DNA of 64,000 bases from Halomonas fontilapidosi. Lineage in GTDB: Bacteria; Pseudomonadota; Gammaproteobacteria; Pseudomonadales; Halomonadaceae. Of the stretch, positions 34,721 through 48,066 are shown in pieces; position 1 is the stretch's first letter; every line of letters starts with the position of its first letter. Below the pieces are notes generated by a model. The model had not been told where the DNA came from, did not search any database, and worked only from the letters and a program-made list of their open reading frames with translations. The stretch is from positions 682,001-746,000 of the forward strand of contig NZ_JACHXQ010000001.1 of assembly GCF_014192285.1 (NCBI RefSeq), written 5' to 3'. A program made the position numbers and the translations under genes.

Positions 34721-34866
34721 GCCCAGGCCGGGCACGCCGCAACGCCTGCCCCCGCGCCAGAGCGCCAGACCATTCCGCGTCCGCCGCTTTCTCCGCCGCA
34801 AGGCCCGAACGAACAACGCCCCGTCCGCAGACAGGGCGCTGTGTGCCGGTGGGGACCTGAGCCCCG

Positions 34867-37143
34867 TCAAGGGGCGTCGGCCAGCTCCGATTCCGTGGAA
34901 AGCTGAAGCTCGCCATCTTCCACGCTGACGTGGACCACGCCACCGTGCTCGGACAATTCGCCGAACAGGATCAGCTCGGCCAGCGGCTTCTTGAGCTTCT
35001 CCTGGATCAGGCGGGCCATCGGACGTGCGCCCATGTCGGGATCGTAGCCCTTCTCGGCCAGCCAGTCCCGGGCGTCCTCGTCGACATCGAGCTGAACCCG
35101 CTTCTCGTCGAGCTGCGCCTGAAGCTCGATCAGGAACTTGTCCACCACGTTGCGAACCACCGAGGTCGGCAGCGCATGGAACTGGATGATGCCGTCCAGG
35201 CGATTGCGGAACTCCGGTGAGAAGGTCTTGCGGATCACTTCCATGGCATCAGTCGAGTGGTCCTGGGTCTGGAAGCCGATGGAGCGCCGCGTGGCCTGCT
35301 CGACCCCGGCGTTGGAGGTCATGATCAGGATCACGTGACGGAAATCCGCCTCGCGGCCGTTGTTATCGGTCAGGCGACCGTGATCCATGACCTGCAGCAG
35401 CAGGTTGAAGACCTCGGGATGCGCCTTCTCGATCTCGTCAAGCAGCAGCACGCAGTGGGGCTGCTTGGTGATCGCCTCGGTCAGCAGACCGCCCTGGTCA
35501 TAGCCGACATACCCCGGGGGGGCGCCGATCAACCGCGAGACGGTGTGACGCTCCATGTATTCCGACATGTCGAAGCGCACCAGCTCGATGCCCATGATAT
35601 GCGACAGCTGCCGGGCCACCTCGGTCTTGCCCACCCCCGTGGGACCGGCGAACAGGAAACTGCCTACCGGCTTGTCCGGGGACTTGAGGCCGGCCCGCGA
35701 GAGCTTGATCGCCGCGGCGAGGCTGTCGATGGCCTCGTCCTGACCGAACACCAGCATCTTGAGGTCGCGGTCGATGTTGGCCAGCAGCTTGCGATCGGAA
35801 CTGGAGACGCTCTTCGGCGGAATCCGCGCGATGGAGGCCACCACCGCCTCGACCTGGTCCACATCGATGGTATCGACGCGCACCTCGGGCGGCAGCAGCC
35901 GCTGGTGAGCGCCCGCCTCATCGATCACGTCGATCGCCTTGTCGGGCAGATGGCGGTCGTTGATGTAGCGATCCGACAGCCGTGCGGCACTCTCCAGGGC
36001 CGCATCGGTGTACTTCAGCTGGTGATGCTCCTCGAAGCGCGAGCGCAGCCCCTTGAGGATGCGCGTGGTGTCCTCCACCGAGGGCGCCATGACGTCGACC
36101 TTCTGGAACCGCCGCGCCAGGGCACGATCCTTCTCGAAGATGCCACGATATTCCTGGAAGGTGGTCGAGCCGATGCAGCGCAGCTCGCCGGAGGAGAGCA
36201 GCGGCTTGAGCAGGTTGGAGGCATCCATCACCCCGCCGGAAGCGGCGCCGGCACCAATCACGGTGTGAATCTCGTCGATGAACAGGACGGCATTGGGCTG
36301 CTTGCGCAGCTCGGCCAGCAGGTTCTTGAGGCGCTTCTCGAAGTCGCCGCGATACTTGGTACCGGCCAGCAGGGCGCCCATGTCCAGGGAGTAGACCACG
36401 GCATCGCTGATGACCTCGGGCACGTCCTCCTCAACGACGCGCTTGGCCAGCCCTTCGGCGATGGCGGTCTTGCCCACCCCGGCTTCGCCGACCAGCAGCG
36501 GATTGTTCTTGCGCCGGCGGGCGAGAATCTGCACCACGCGCTCGAGTTCGTGATCGCGGCCGATCAGCGGATCGATCTTGCCCAGCCGGGCCTGCTCGTT
36601 GAGGTTGGAGGCGTAGCTGGTCAGCGGATTGGAACCGGTCTCGGCTCCCCCTTCCTCGGCTTCCTCGGACTCGGAAGAGGGCGACGACTGGCTCTGACCG
36701 TGACCCGCGACCTTGGAGATGCCATGGGCGATGTAGTTGACAGCGTCGACCCGGGCAACATTCTGCTGCTTGAGAAAGTAGACCGCCTGGCTCTCCTGCT
36801 CGGAGAAGATCGCCACCAGCACATTGGCCCCGGTGACCTCGCTCTTGCCGGAGGACTGAACATGGAAGACGGCGCGCTGCAGCACGCGCTGAAAGCCGAG
36901 TGTCGGTTGGGTCTCCCGGTCGGACTGATCCTCAGGAATCAGCGGGGTGGTGGAATTGATGAAATCCTGCAGGTCGGACCGAAGCTTGTCGAGATTGGCC
37001 CCGCAGGCACGCAGCACGTCGGCCGCCGAGGCGTTGTCAAGCAACGCCAGCAGCAGGTGCTCTACGGTCATGAACTCGTGGCGCTTGGAGCGGGCCACGG
37101 TAAAAGCCGTGTTAAGGGTCAGTTCAAGTTCTTTACTCAGCAT
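34867..37143 (-). CDS. clpA: ATP-dependent Clp protease ATP-binding subunit ClpA
   Basis: Hexameric AAA+ unfoldase that feeds ClpP and, with ClpS, degrades N-degron proteins. At 758 residues it equals E. coli ClpA. N domain to ~145 ([20 protein letters not shown]), a Ser/Glu-rich linker, D1 with Walker A GEAGVGKT near 218, D2 with Walker A GPTGVGKT near 499. The ClpP-binding loop tripeptide reads IGF ([10 protein letters not shown], near 620), the (I/L)-G-(F/L) type. The start at 37143 matches the family; 14 open codons upstream do not. It follows clpS with a gap of 137 bases. Confidence 0.97.
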   Translation of the reverse strand: MLSKELELTLNTAFTVARSKRHEFMTVEHLLLALLDNASAADVLRACGANLDKLRSDLQDFINSTTPLIPEDQSDRETQPTLGFQRVLQRAVFHVQSSGKSEVTGANVLVAIFSEQESQAVYFLKQQNVARVDAVNYIAHGISKVAGHGQSQSSPSSESEEAEEGGAETGSNPLTSYASNLNEQARLGKIDPLIGRDHELERVVQILARRRKNNPLLVGEAGVGKTAIAEGLAKRVVEEDVPEVISDAVVYSLDMGALLAGTKYRGDFEKRLKNLLAELRKQPNAVLFIDEIHTVIGAGAASGGVMDASNLLKPLLSSGELRCIGSTTFQEYRGIFEKDRALARRFQKVDVMAPSVEDTTRILKGLRSRFEEHHQLKYTDAALESAARLSDRYINDRHLPDKAIDVIDEAGAHQRLLPPEVRVDTIDVDQVEAVVASIARIPPKSVSSSDRKLLANIDRDLKMLVFGQDEAIDSLAAAIKLSRAGLKSPDKPVGSFLFAGPTGVGKTEVARQLSHIMGIELVRFDMSEYMERHTVSRLIGAPPGYVGYDQGGLLTEAITKQPHCVLLLDEIEKAHPEVFNLLLQVMDHGRLTDNNGREADFRHVILIMTSNAGVEQATRRSIGFQTQDHSTDAMEVIRKTFSPEFRNRLDGIIQFHALPTSVVRNVVDKFLIELQAQLDEKRVQLDVDEDARDWLAEKGYDPDMGARPMARLIQEKLKKPLAELILFGELSEHGGVVHVSVEDGELQLSTESELADAP

Positions 37144-37280
37144 GGCAGTCCCCTTCTCGCCGCCCAGGGCTTCGTGTCGGATCATTCATGGTCCGGCATC
37201 ATCAACATCGGGTACAAACGGTGGCGTTGCAAGTCTGCCTTCAACGCAGGACCGTCGCTGCCCCTCTTCGACCATGCCGC

Positions 37281-37634
37281 TCAGTCAGCCGCCTCGATAT
37301 CACACAGCAGCGGGTGCTGACACTCTCTTGCATATTGATTGACCTGATGGCTTTTGGTTTCAGCGATATCGCGGGTAAAGACACCACAGGTGGCCTTTCC
37401 CCGAGTGTGCACGGTCAACATCACCTGCACCGCCGTCTCGCTGTCCATGTGGAAGAAGGTCTGCAACACCTCCACCACAAACTCCATGGGGGTGAAGTCA
37501 TCGTTGTGCAACACCACCTTGTACATCGGCGGCGTCGCCAGCTCAGGCTTGGCGGATTGTACCGCCAGGTCATCGTCGTCTTCCTCGGGACCGGGGGGGC
37601 GAGTCATGCCTCCCTGGGGGGACATCATGGCCAT
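37281..37634 (-). CDS. clpS: ClpAP adaptor protein ClpS
   Basis: Recognises N-degrons and delivers them to ClpA. The conserved core is complete: [20 protein letters not shown] (the N-D-D and M that line the binding pocket), [39 protein letters not shown] and [13 protein letters not shown]. The N-terminal start is uncertain: candidates are ATG at 37667, 37634, 37628 and 37607. I give 37634 (GAGGT about ten bases upstream), making 117 residues; E. coli ClpS has 106. The extra N-terminal tail is acidic (PGPEEDDDD). Upstream of clpA as in all relatives, but the usual neighbour cspD is missing. Confidence 0.9.
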   Translation of the reverse strand: MAMMSPQGGMTRPPGPEEDDDDLAVQSAKPELATPPMYKVVLHNDDFTPMEFVVEVLQTFFHMDSETAVQVMLTVHTRGKATCGVFTRDIAETKSHQVNQYARECQHPLLCDIEAAD

Positions 37635-37784
37635 TCGCCACGCCACCTCATCGTCTCTATTGAACATAAGAGCCACTATCCATCTCGACAAGCCGGTGTC
37701 CGTCCATCATCTCAACCGTGATTGGACGCCACCGCGCCGTCAGGGTTCACCGCCGGGGTCAGATACGGGCGCCTCAACGCAAGA

Positions 37785-37816
37785 GGCCCCCACCCGCCGA
37801 GTGGCGGACGGGGGCC
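37785..37816 (-). terminator. Terminator-like hairpin after icd
   Basis: Arms GGCCCCCACCCGCC and GGCGGACGGGGGCC pair over 14 bp with one mismatch around a GAGT loop, 20 bases after the icd stop on the minus strand. T-run weak. Confidence 0.55.
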
Positions 37817-37835
37817 CCGGGTCCGACGCCGCGGG

Positions 37836-39092
<1,257 letters not shown>

Positions 39093-39125
39093 TGAGAACT
39101 CCCCTGTCTGTTCAGTGGAGGGCGG

Positions 39126-39134
39126 AGTATAGCA
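39126..39134 (-). promoter_or_regulatory. Extended -10 promoter of icd
   Basis: On the minus strand TGCTATACT (39134-39126), an extended -10 element, 34 bases before the icd ATG. No -35 box at 17 bp. Confidence 0.5.
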
Positions 39135-39170
39135 TTCGCCCACCGGATCGGAGTAGGCTTGGGGCCATAT

Positions 39171-39180
39171 TTGTCGACAA
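39171..39180. promoter_or_regulatory. Palindrome between icd and idh (possible operator)
   Basis: A perfect 10-bp palindrome TTGTCGACAA in the middle of the 175-bp divergent region, upstream of the icd -10 box; a half-site TTGTC recurs at 39192-39196. No bound factor is known from sequence. Confidence 0.3.
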
Positions 39181-39267
39181 TCTTGATAGACTTGTCCACC
39201 TCCCCCAGGGCGCCCGCGCATGGCACCCCATTCCCTACCAACGCTGTCACTAGAGGATCCACGCCCC

Positions 39268-41505
39268 ATGCCCCAAACCCCGAAGATTATCTACACCTTT
39301 ACCGACGAAGCGCCGGCGCTGGCGACCCACTCGCTGTTACCGATCATCGACGCCTTCACCGACGCTGCCGGGATCGACGTGGAAACCCGCGACATCTCCC
39401 TGGCGGCTCGGATTCTCTCGCTGTTTCCCGACTACCTGGCAGAAGACCAGCGCGTCGAGGATCATCTGGCCGAATTGGGCGCCCTGGCCAAGACGCCGGA
39501 AGCCAACATCATCAAGCTGCCCAACATCAGCGCGTCCATGCCGCAGCTTCATGAGGCTATCAAGGAGTTGCAGGGACAGGGCTACCCCGTGCCGGACTAC
39601 CCGTACGAGCCGAAGAGCGACGAGGAGAAGGACGTCCAGGCGCGCTACAACAAGGTCAAGGGGAGTGCCGTCAACCCGGTGCTGCGTGAAGGGAACTCCG
39701 ACCGCCGTGCGCCCAAGGCGGTCAAGGCATACGCCCGCAAGTACCCGCATCACATGGGCGAGTGGAGCCAGGCCTCGCGCAGCCACGTCTCGCACATGCA
39801 CGGCGGCGACTTCTACCACGGCGAGAAGTCGATGACCCTGGATCGCCCCCGCAAGGTGAAGATGGAGCTGATCCCCGAGAGCGGCCAGGCACACGTGCTC
39901 AAGCCCGAGGTCTCGCTGCAGGAGGGCGAGGTCGTCGACAGCATGTTCATGAGCAAGAAGGCGCTCCTCGAGTTCTACGAGCGGGAAATCGAGGATGCGC
40001 GCAAGACCGGCGTGATGTTCTCCCTGCACGTCAAGGCGACGATGATGAAGGTCTCGCACCCGATCGTGTTCGGCCACTGCGTGAAGATCTTCTACAAGGA
40101 TGCCTTCGAGAAGCACGGTGCGCTGTTCGATGAGTTGGGAGTCGACGTCAACAACGGCATGGCGAACCTGTACGAGAAGATCGACACGCTGCCCGAGACC
40201 CAGCGTGAGGAGGTCATCCGCGACCTGCACGCCTGCCATGACCAGCGACCGGAACTGGCCATGGTCGACTCGGCACGCGGCATCACCAACTTCCACTCGC
40301 CCAGCGATGTGATCGTGGACGCCTCGATGCCCGCGATGATTCGTGCCGGCGGCAAGATGTACGGCGCCGACGGCCGCCTCAAGGACGTCAAGGCGGTGAT
40401 GCCGGAGTCGACCTTCGCCCGCATCTACCAGGAGATGATCAACTTCTGCAAGTGGAATGGCGCCTTCGACCCGGCCACCATGGGCACCGTGCCCAACGTC
40501 GGCCTGATGGCCCAGAAGGCCGAGGAGTATGGCTCCCACGACAAGACCTTCGAGGCCCCGGAAGCGGGTATCGCCAACATCACCGACCTGGAGACCGGCG
40601 AGGTGCTGCTCACCCAGACCGTCGAGGAGGGCGATATCTGGCGGATGTGCCAGGTCAAGGATGCACCCATCCGCGACTGGGTGAAGCTGGCGGTGGCGCG
40701 CTGCCGCGACTCCGGCATGCCGGCCGTGTTCTGGCTCGACCCCTACCGCCCGCACGAGAATGAGCTGATCAAGAAGGTCAGGGCCTACCTCGCCGAGCAC
40801 GACACCGAGGGGCTCGACATCCAGATCATGTCCCAGGTCCGGGCCATGCGCTACACCCTCGAGCGCGTCGTTCGCGGCCTCGACACCATCTCGGTGACCG
40901 GCAACATCCTGCGCGACTATCTCACCGACCTGTTTCCGATCCTGGAGCTGGGCACCAGCGCCAAGATGCTCTCCATCGTGCCCCTCATGGCCGGTGGCGG
41001 CATGTTCGAGACCGGGGCCGGCGGCTCAGCGCCCAAGCACGTACAGCAGCTCCTCGAGGAGAACCACCTGCGCTGGGACAGCCTCGGCGAGTTCCTCGCC
41101 ATGGGGGCCTCCCTGGAGCATCTCGCCAAGCAGTTCGGCAACGCCCGCGCGACCCTGCTGGCGGATGCGCTGGACAAGGCCACCGGTGAGTTCCTCGAGC
41201 ACAACAAGTCGCCCTCCCGCAAGGCGGGCGAGCTGGACAACCGCGGCAGCCACTTCTATCTCGCTCTCTATTGGGCCCAGGCTCTGGCGGACCAGGACGA
41301 GGATGCCGAACTCAAGAAACTCTTCACACGCCTGGCCGAGACGTTGACGGCCAAGGAAGCGATCATTCTCGAGGAGCTGAACGGCGTGCAGGGACAGCCG
41401 GTGGACATCGGAGGGTACTACCATGCCGACCCTGAGCTGGCACGTGCCGTCATGCGCCCCAGCAAGACCCTGAACGACGCCCTGGCGCTGGTCGCCCAGG
41501 ACTGA
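39268..41505 (+). CDS. idh: NADP-dependent isocitrate dehydrogenase, monomeric (IDH-II)
   Basis: A 745-residue single-chain isocitrate dehydrogenase, unrelated in sequence to Icd. The family signatures are clear: [20 protein letters not shown] at the N terminus, [19 protein letters not shown], the substrate-binding [52 protein letters not shown] and [19 protein letters not shown] near the end. The start follows AGAGGA by ten bases; a longer frame from 39220 overlaps the promoter region. In Pseudomonas and Colwellia the two isocitrate dehydrogenase genes are also neighbours. Monomeric forms are often cold- or stress-responsive there; whether here is unknown. Confidence 0.96.
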   Translation: MPQTPKIIYTFTDEAPALATHSLLPIIDAFTDAAGIDVETRDISLAARILSLFPDYLAEDQRVEDHLAELGALAKTPEANIIKLPNISASMPQLHEAIKELQGQGYPVPDYPYEPKSDEEKDVQARYNKVKGSAVNPVLREGNSDRRAPKAVKAYARKYPHHMGEWSQASRSHVSHMHGGDFYHGEKSMTLDRPRKVKMELIPESGQAHVLKPEVSLQEGEVVDSMFMSKKALLEFYEREIEDARKTGVMFSLHVKATMMKVSHPIVFGHCVKIFYKDAFEKHGALFDELGVDVNNGMANLYEKIDTLPETQREEVIRDLHACHDQRPELAMVDSARGITNFHSPSDVIVDASMPAMIRAGGKMYGADGRLKDVKAVMPESTFARIYQEMINFCKWNGAFDPATMGTVPNVGLMAQKAEEYGSHDKTFEAPEAGIANITDLETGEVLLTQTVEEGDIWRMCQVKDAPIRDWVKLAVARCRDSGMPAVFWLDPYRPHENELIKKVRAYLAEHDTEGLDIQIMSQVRAMRYTLERVVRGLDTISVTGNILRDYLTDLFPILELGTSAKMLSIVPLMAGGGMFETGAGGSAPKHVQQLLEENHLRWDSLGEFLAMGASLEHLAKQFGNARATLLADALDKATGEFLEHNKSPSRKAGELDNRGSHFYLALYWAQALADQDEDAELKKLFTRLAETLTAKEAIILEELNGVQGQPVDIGGYYHADPELARAVMRPSKTLNDALALVAQD

Positions 41506-41525
41506 CGATCACCCCGAGGCGACCT

Positions 41526-41549
41526 GCCGCCCACTACGGGCGGCCCTTT
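41526..41549 (+). terminator. Terminator after idh
   Basis: A 7-bp GC stem GCCGCCC/GGGCGGC with an ACTAC loop followed by CCTTTC, 21 bases after the idh stop. Confidence 0.55.
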
Positions 41550-41642
41550 CGGCTCCCGTCCGCCCCTTGGCGGAGGGGAGTCGTTGCGTTATGGCATCGG
41601 GCGTTGATTGGCTCCAGGCACTCGGTATAGTGGAAGAACACG

Positions 41643-42254
41643 ATGAACCTTTACCTGCTGCACAAGCCCTACCGCATGCTTTCCCAGTTCACCGACCGCA
41701 CGCCACCGGACGGTGGGCCGCGTGCGACGCTGGGCGACGTCATCGATGTCCCCGACATCTACCCGGCGGGTCGACTCGACCATGACTCCGAGGGACTGCT
41801 GCTGCTCAGCGACGACGGCGAACTGATCCATCGCATCAGCGACCCTCGCCACAAGCAGCAAAAGACCTACCGCGTGCAGGTTGAGGGCGAGCCCAGCGAA
41901 GCCGCCCTGCGGGCACTCCGCGATGGGGTCATGCTCAAGGATGGCAGGACCCGGCCGGCGAAGGTGCGACGCCTGGCGTCGAGCGAGCTGCCCGAACGTA
42001 ACCCACCCCTGGACACGAAGCGCCACCCGTGCACCCGCTGGTTGGAGCTGACCATCACCGAGGGACGCAACCGCCAGGTCCGGCGCATGACCGCCCACGT
42101 CGGACACCCCACCCTGAGACTGGTCCGCGTGGCCATTGGCCCCTGGACGCTGGAAGGCCTGGCCCCGGGTGAGTGGCGCCGCGAGACCCTTCATGCCCCG
42201 CGCAAGCCACCGACAGGCGCGCGCCGGGCCCGAGCAAGAGGAGGCCGCCGATGA
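41643..42254 (+). CDS. rluE: 23S rRNA pseudouridine synthase, RluE/RsuA family
   Basis: A 203-residue pseudouridine synthase; E. coli RluE modifies U2457 of 23S rRNA. The catalytic aspartate lies in YPAGRLDHDSEGLLLLSDDG. Also seen are KQQKTYRVQVEG, and TITEGRNRQVRRMTAHVGHPTLRLVRVAIG, the RsuA-family C-terminal signature. No S4 domain precedes the catalytic domain, which fits RluE. The C-terminal tail is strongly basic (PTGARRARARGGRR). Its stop overlaps the nudJ start (ATGA), so the two are coupled. Confidence 0.92.
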   Translation: MNLYLLHKPYRMLSQFTDRTPPDGGPRATLGDVIDVPDIYPAGRLDHDSEGLLLLSDDGELIHRISDPRHKQQKTYRVQVEGEPSEAALRALRDGVMLKDGRTRPAKVRRLASSELPERNPPLDTKRHPCTRWLELTITEGRNRQVRRMTAHVGHPTLRLVRVAIGPWTLEGLAPGEWRRETLHAPRKPPTGARRARARGGRR

Positions 42255-42700
42255 GCCGCTGGCAGCCCTACATCAGCGTCGCCACCGTGGTCGAGCGGGC
42301 CGGCCGTTTCCTGATGGTCGAGGAGGAGCGCGGCAGATCCGTGACGCTATTCAACCAGCCGGCCGGCCACCTGGAGCCCGGTGAGCGGATCAAGGAAGCC
42401 GCCCTGCGCGAGCTGCGCGAAGAGACCGCCTGGCAGGTGGGCATCACCGACTATCTGGGCATGTACGTCTACCACACGCCGGATGGCCTGACCTTTCACA
42501 GTCACGGCTTCTTCGGCATGGCGCTGGCGCATCTGGGCAACGAGCTGGACCCGGCCATCCTCGCCGTGCACTGGCTGACCCTGGAGGAACTCGAGGCGCT
42601 GGACCGCGAAGGCCGTCTGCGCAGCCCGCTGGTGCTGCGGCGCGTCCGCGATGCCCTGGCGAGTCGCTTCTATCCCATGGACGTGATTCACGAGCGCTGA
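42251..42700 (+). CDS. nudJ: NUDIX hydrolase (NudJ-like phosphatase)
   Basis: A 149-residue Nudix hydrolase. The Nudix box lies at residues ~38-60: G at GHLEPGE, then the A-L-R-E-L-R-E-E-T catalytic helix, all metal-binding glutamates present. NudJ of E. coli hydrolyses HMP-PP and nucleoside di/triphosphates, and its gene also sits between rluE and mnmA, which supports the assignment. The start MSRWQPYISVATVVE overlaps the rluE stop. Two copies of the heptamer GGGGCAA follow the stop directly. Confidence 0.9.
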   Translation: MSRWQPYISVATVVERAGRFLMVEEERGRSVTLFNQPAGHLEPGERIKEAALRELREETAWQVGITDYLGMYVYHTPDGLTFHSHGFFGMALAHLGNELDPAILAVHWLTLEELEALDREGRLRSPLVLRRVRDALASRFYPMDVIHER

Positions 42701-42714
42701 GGGGCAAGGGGCAA
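42701..42714. repeat. Two copies of heptamer GGGGCAA
   Basis: (GGGGCAA)x2 begins at the base after the nudJ stop codon. The same unit forms an eight-copy array at 47162-47217. Confidence 0.85.
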
Positions 42715-42780
42715 GCCCGTGGGTTTCCTTGTAGCTAGCTCGTTGCGGCTGACCGCTCGGCGCCTGGCGACAAGATCATG

Positions 42781-42786
42781 TATAAT
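42781..42786 (+). promoter_or_regulatory. Consensus -10 box upstream of mnmA
   Basis: A perfect TATAAT followed by the GC-rich discriminator CGCGCC, 38 bases before the mnmA ATG. No convincing -35 box was found. Confidence 0.5.
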
Positions 42787-42824
42787 CGCGCCCCATTTGA
42801 GCCATACCCGATTCGAGAGCGCCC

Positions 42825-43933
42825 ATGACCGCCACCACAGGCAAGGTGATCGTCGGCATGTCCGGCGGCGTCGACTCCTCCGTGTCCGCCCTGCTGCTGC
42901 TGGAACAGGGCTTCGACGTCGAAGGCCTGTTCATGAAGAACTGGGACGAGGACGACGGCACCGAGTACTGCACCGCCAAGGCCGATCTGGCCGACGCCGA
43001 GGCCGTGTGCGAAAAGCTCGGCATCCGGCTGCATACCGCCAACTTCGCCGCCGAGTATTGGGACAATGTGTTCGAGCATTTCCTGGCCGAGTACCAGGCA
43101 GGGCGCACCCCGAACCCAGATATCCTCTGCAACCGCGAGATCAAGTTCAAGGTGTTCCTGGAGTACGCCGAGATGCTGGGTGCCGAGAAGATCGCCACTG
43201 GGCACTATGTGCGCGGCGGCATTCGCGACGGCAGACCGCGCCTGCTCAAGGGGCTCGACCCCAACAAGGACCAGAGCTACTTCCTGCATGCCGTTCCCGA
43301 GGCGGCCATCGCGCGTACCCTCTTCCCGGTGGGCGAGCTGGAGAAGCCCGAGGTGCGCGCCATCGCCGAGCGCCATGACCTGGTCACCGCACGCAAGAAG
43401 GATTCGACAGGCATCTGCTTCATCGGCGAGCGCCGCTTCCGTGATTTCCTCAAGCAGTACCTGCCCGCCCAGCCCGGCGTGATCGAAACGCCCGACGGCG
43501 AGGTCATCGGCGAGCACATGGGGCTGATGTACTACACCCTGGGCCAGCGTCAGGGCCTGGGCATCGGCGGGCTCGCCCATCATCCGGACGCCCCCTGGTA
43601 CGTCGCCGCCAAGGACCTCGAGCGCAATGTGCTCGTTGCCGTACAGGGCAAGCACCACCCGCTGCTCTATACCGACGCGCTGGCCACCGAAGCCATGGAC
43701 TGGGTGGCCGGCGAACCGCCGGCCGCGGAGGGCCGCTACACCGCCAAGACCCGCTACCGTCAGGCCGACGTACCCTGCCGGATACGCGTCACCGCCGAGA
43801 ACGGCGTCGAGGTGCGCTTCGATGAGCCACAGCGTGCCGTCACTCCCGGCCAGTCGCTGGTCCTCTACGATGGCGAGATCTGCCTCGGCGGTGGGGTGAT
43901 CCACGAGACCTGGAACGCCACGGAGCCTGCCTC

Positions 43934-43937
<4 letters not shown>
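42825..43937 (+). CDS. mnmA: tRNA-specific 2-thiouridylase MnmA
   Basis: Adds the 2-thio group to U34 of Glu, Gln and Lys tRNAs, taking sulfur from the Tus relay. The 370-residue protein has the PP-loop [15 protein letters not shown] at residues ~12-26, the catalytic cysteine in [12 protein letters not shown], the second catalytic cysteine in [16 protein letters not shown], and [25 protein letters not shown]. The substrate tRNA-Glu(TTC) is encoded three times in this window. Its stop overlaps hflD (ATGA). Confidence 0.97.
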
Positions 43938-47158
<3,221 letters not shown>

Positions 47159-47161
47159 CAG

Positions 47162-47217
47162 GGGGCAAGGGGCAAGGGGCAAGGGGCAAGGGGCAAGGGG
47201 CAAGGGGCAAGGGGCAA
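47162..47217. repeat. Heptanucleotide tandem repeat (GGGGCAA)x8
   Basis: Eight perfect copies of GGGGCAA plus a partial ninth (GGG) starting three bases after the roxA stop and ending ~30 bases before the GNAT gene. The repeat is open in all frames on the minus strand (CPLPLAP-type peptide), which is a spurious product of the 7-base unit. Confidence 0.97.
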
Positions 47218-47246
47218 GGGCATCAGGTTCGAGACAGGAAGGTGAG

Positions 47247-47681
47247 ATGCAAGACGCAGCGCTAGAGATTCTTGAGGGTAGCTGGGAGGAACTCGGTACC
47301 GAGGCATCGGAGATCCGCCGGGTGGTCTTTATCGAGGAGCAGCGGGTGCCTCAAGAGGAGGAGTGGGACGGCCGCGACCCCGGGTGCTGCCACTTCCTGG
47401 CCCTGCTCGACAACCGCCCTGTGGGCACCGCCCGGCTGCTGCCCGATGCCCATATCGGCCGGGTCGCCGTGCTCCCCCAGGCCCGCGGCCTGGGGATCGG
47501 CGCGATCCTGATGCGGTCCGCCATCGAGGCCGCTCGCCGCGATGGCCATGCCGCGGTGGAGCTCGCCGCCCAGACCCATGCCCTGGCCTTCTACGAACAG
47601 CTGGGATTCATGGCCTTCGGTGAGCCCTTTCTCGATGCCGGCATTCCGCACCGCAGTATGCGCCTCATCATCGACGATTGA
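47247..47681 (+). CDS. GNAT family N-acetyltransferase
   Basis: A 144-residue acetyltransferase of the ElaA/YjcF type. The N-terminal half contains IRRVVFIEEQRVPQEEEWDG, the usual ElaA/YjcF opening; the acetyl-CoA P-loop is VAVLPQARGLGIGAILMRSA (the R/Q-x-x-G-x-G/A pattern), and HALAFYEQLGFMAFGEPFLD closes the fold. The substrate is unknown. The start MQDAALEILEG has AGGAAGGTGAG directly upstream; the long open frame from 47019 is produced partly by the heptamer array. Possibly expressed with roxA by read-through of the repeat. Confidence 0.85.
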   Translation: MQDAALEILEGSWEELGTEASEIRRVVFIEEQRVPQEEEWDGRDPGCCHFLALLDNRPVGTARLLPDAHIGRVAVLPQARGLGIGAILMRSAIEAARRDGHAAVELAAQTHALAFYEQLGFMAFGEPFLDAGIPHRSMRLIIDD

Positions 47682-48066
47682 GTCGCGCCTATCACCTTCC
47701 TCGCGGGAACTCGACTACAGCAAAGGGCGCTCGGTGGCCCGCTGTGTAGTCGGGTTACAACGCCCTCTGCTCCCAAGGGTCAATTGCTGAAGCCCGGCAT
47801 CAGGGGCCATAGTGGGATCCATGGCGAGGATGAAACGGCCGTTTGCCGTCGACCGACGAGATCAGGCACAGCGGCTGTCACTCCCTCCCCCAAGGTTCGA
47901 CCAAGGGCGTAGAGACAAGCCCTGGCATCTAGTCGACCCTGAAAGCACTTCGCAGATGCAGCATAAGGCATTGCCGAATAATGCAGCAGGCGATTCCAGC
48001 GGCCGCGACACCGGTTTTCCGACATCGCGATCACGAGATTCCACTCCTGACCCGAAGGATGGCCCC
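47682..48066. other. Leader region of isocitrate lyase, no gene seen
   Basis: 385 bp between the GNAT gene and aceA. An imperfect inverted repeat spans 47712-47752: CGACTACAGC pairs with GCTG-TGTAGTCG, and an inner GGGC/GCCC adds to the stem. It could be a terminator without T-run or a regulator site. No convincing -35/-10 pair was identified. The open frame extending from 47812 into aceA has no domain similarity before the aceA start. Confidence 0.45.

Noticed and set aside
35257-37320. A 687-codon plus-strand frame opposite clpA
   Set aside because: Shadow frame; clpA on the minus strand has both AAA+ modules intact.
43735-43904. A minus-strand open frame opposite mnmA
   Set aside because: Shadow of mnmA, no ribosome site or domain.
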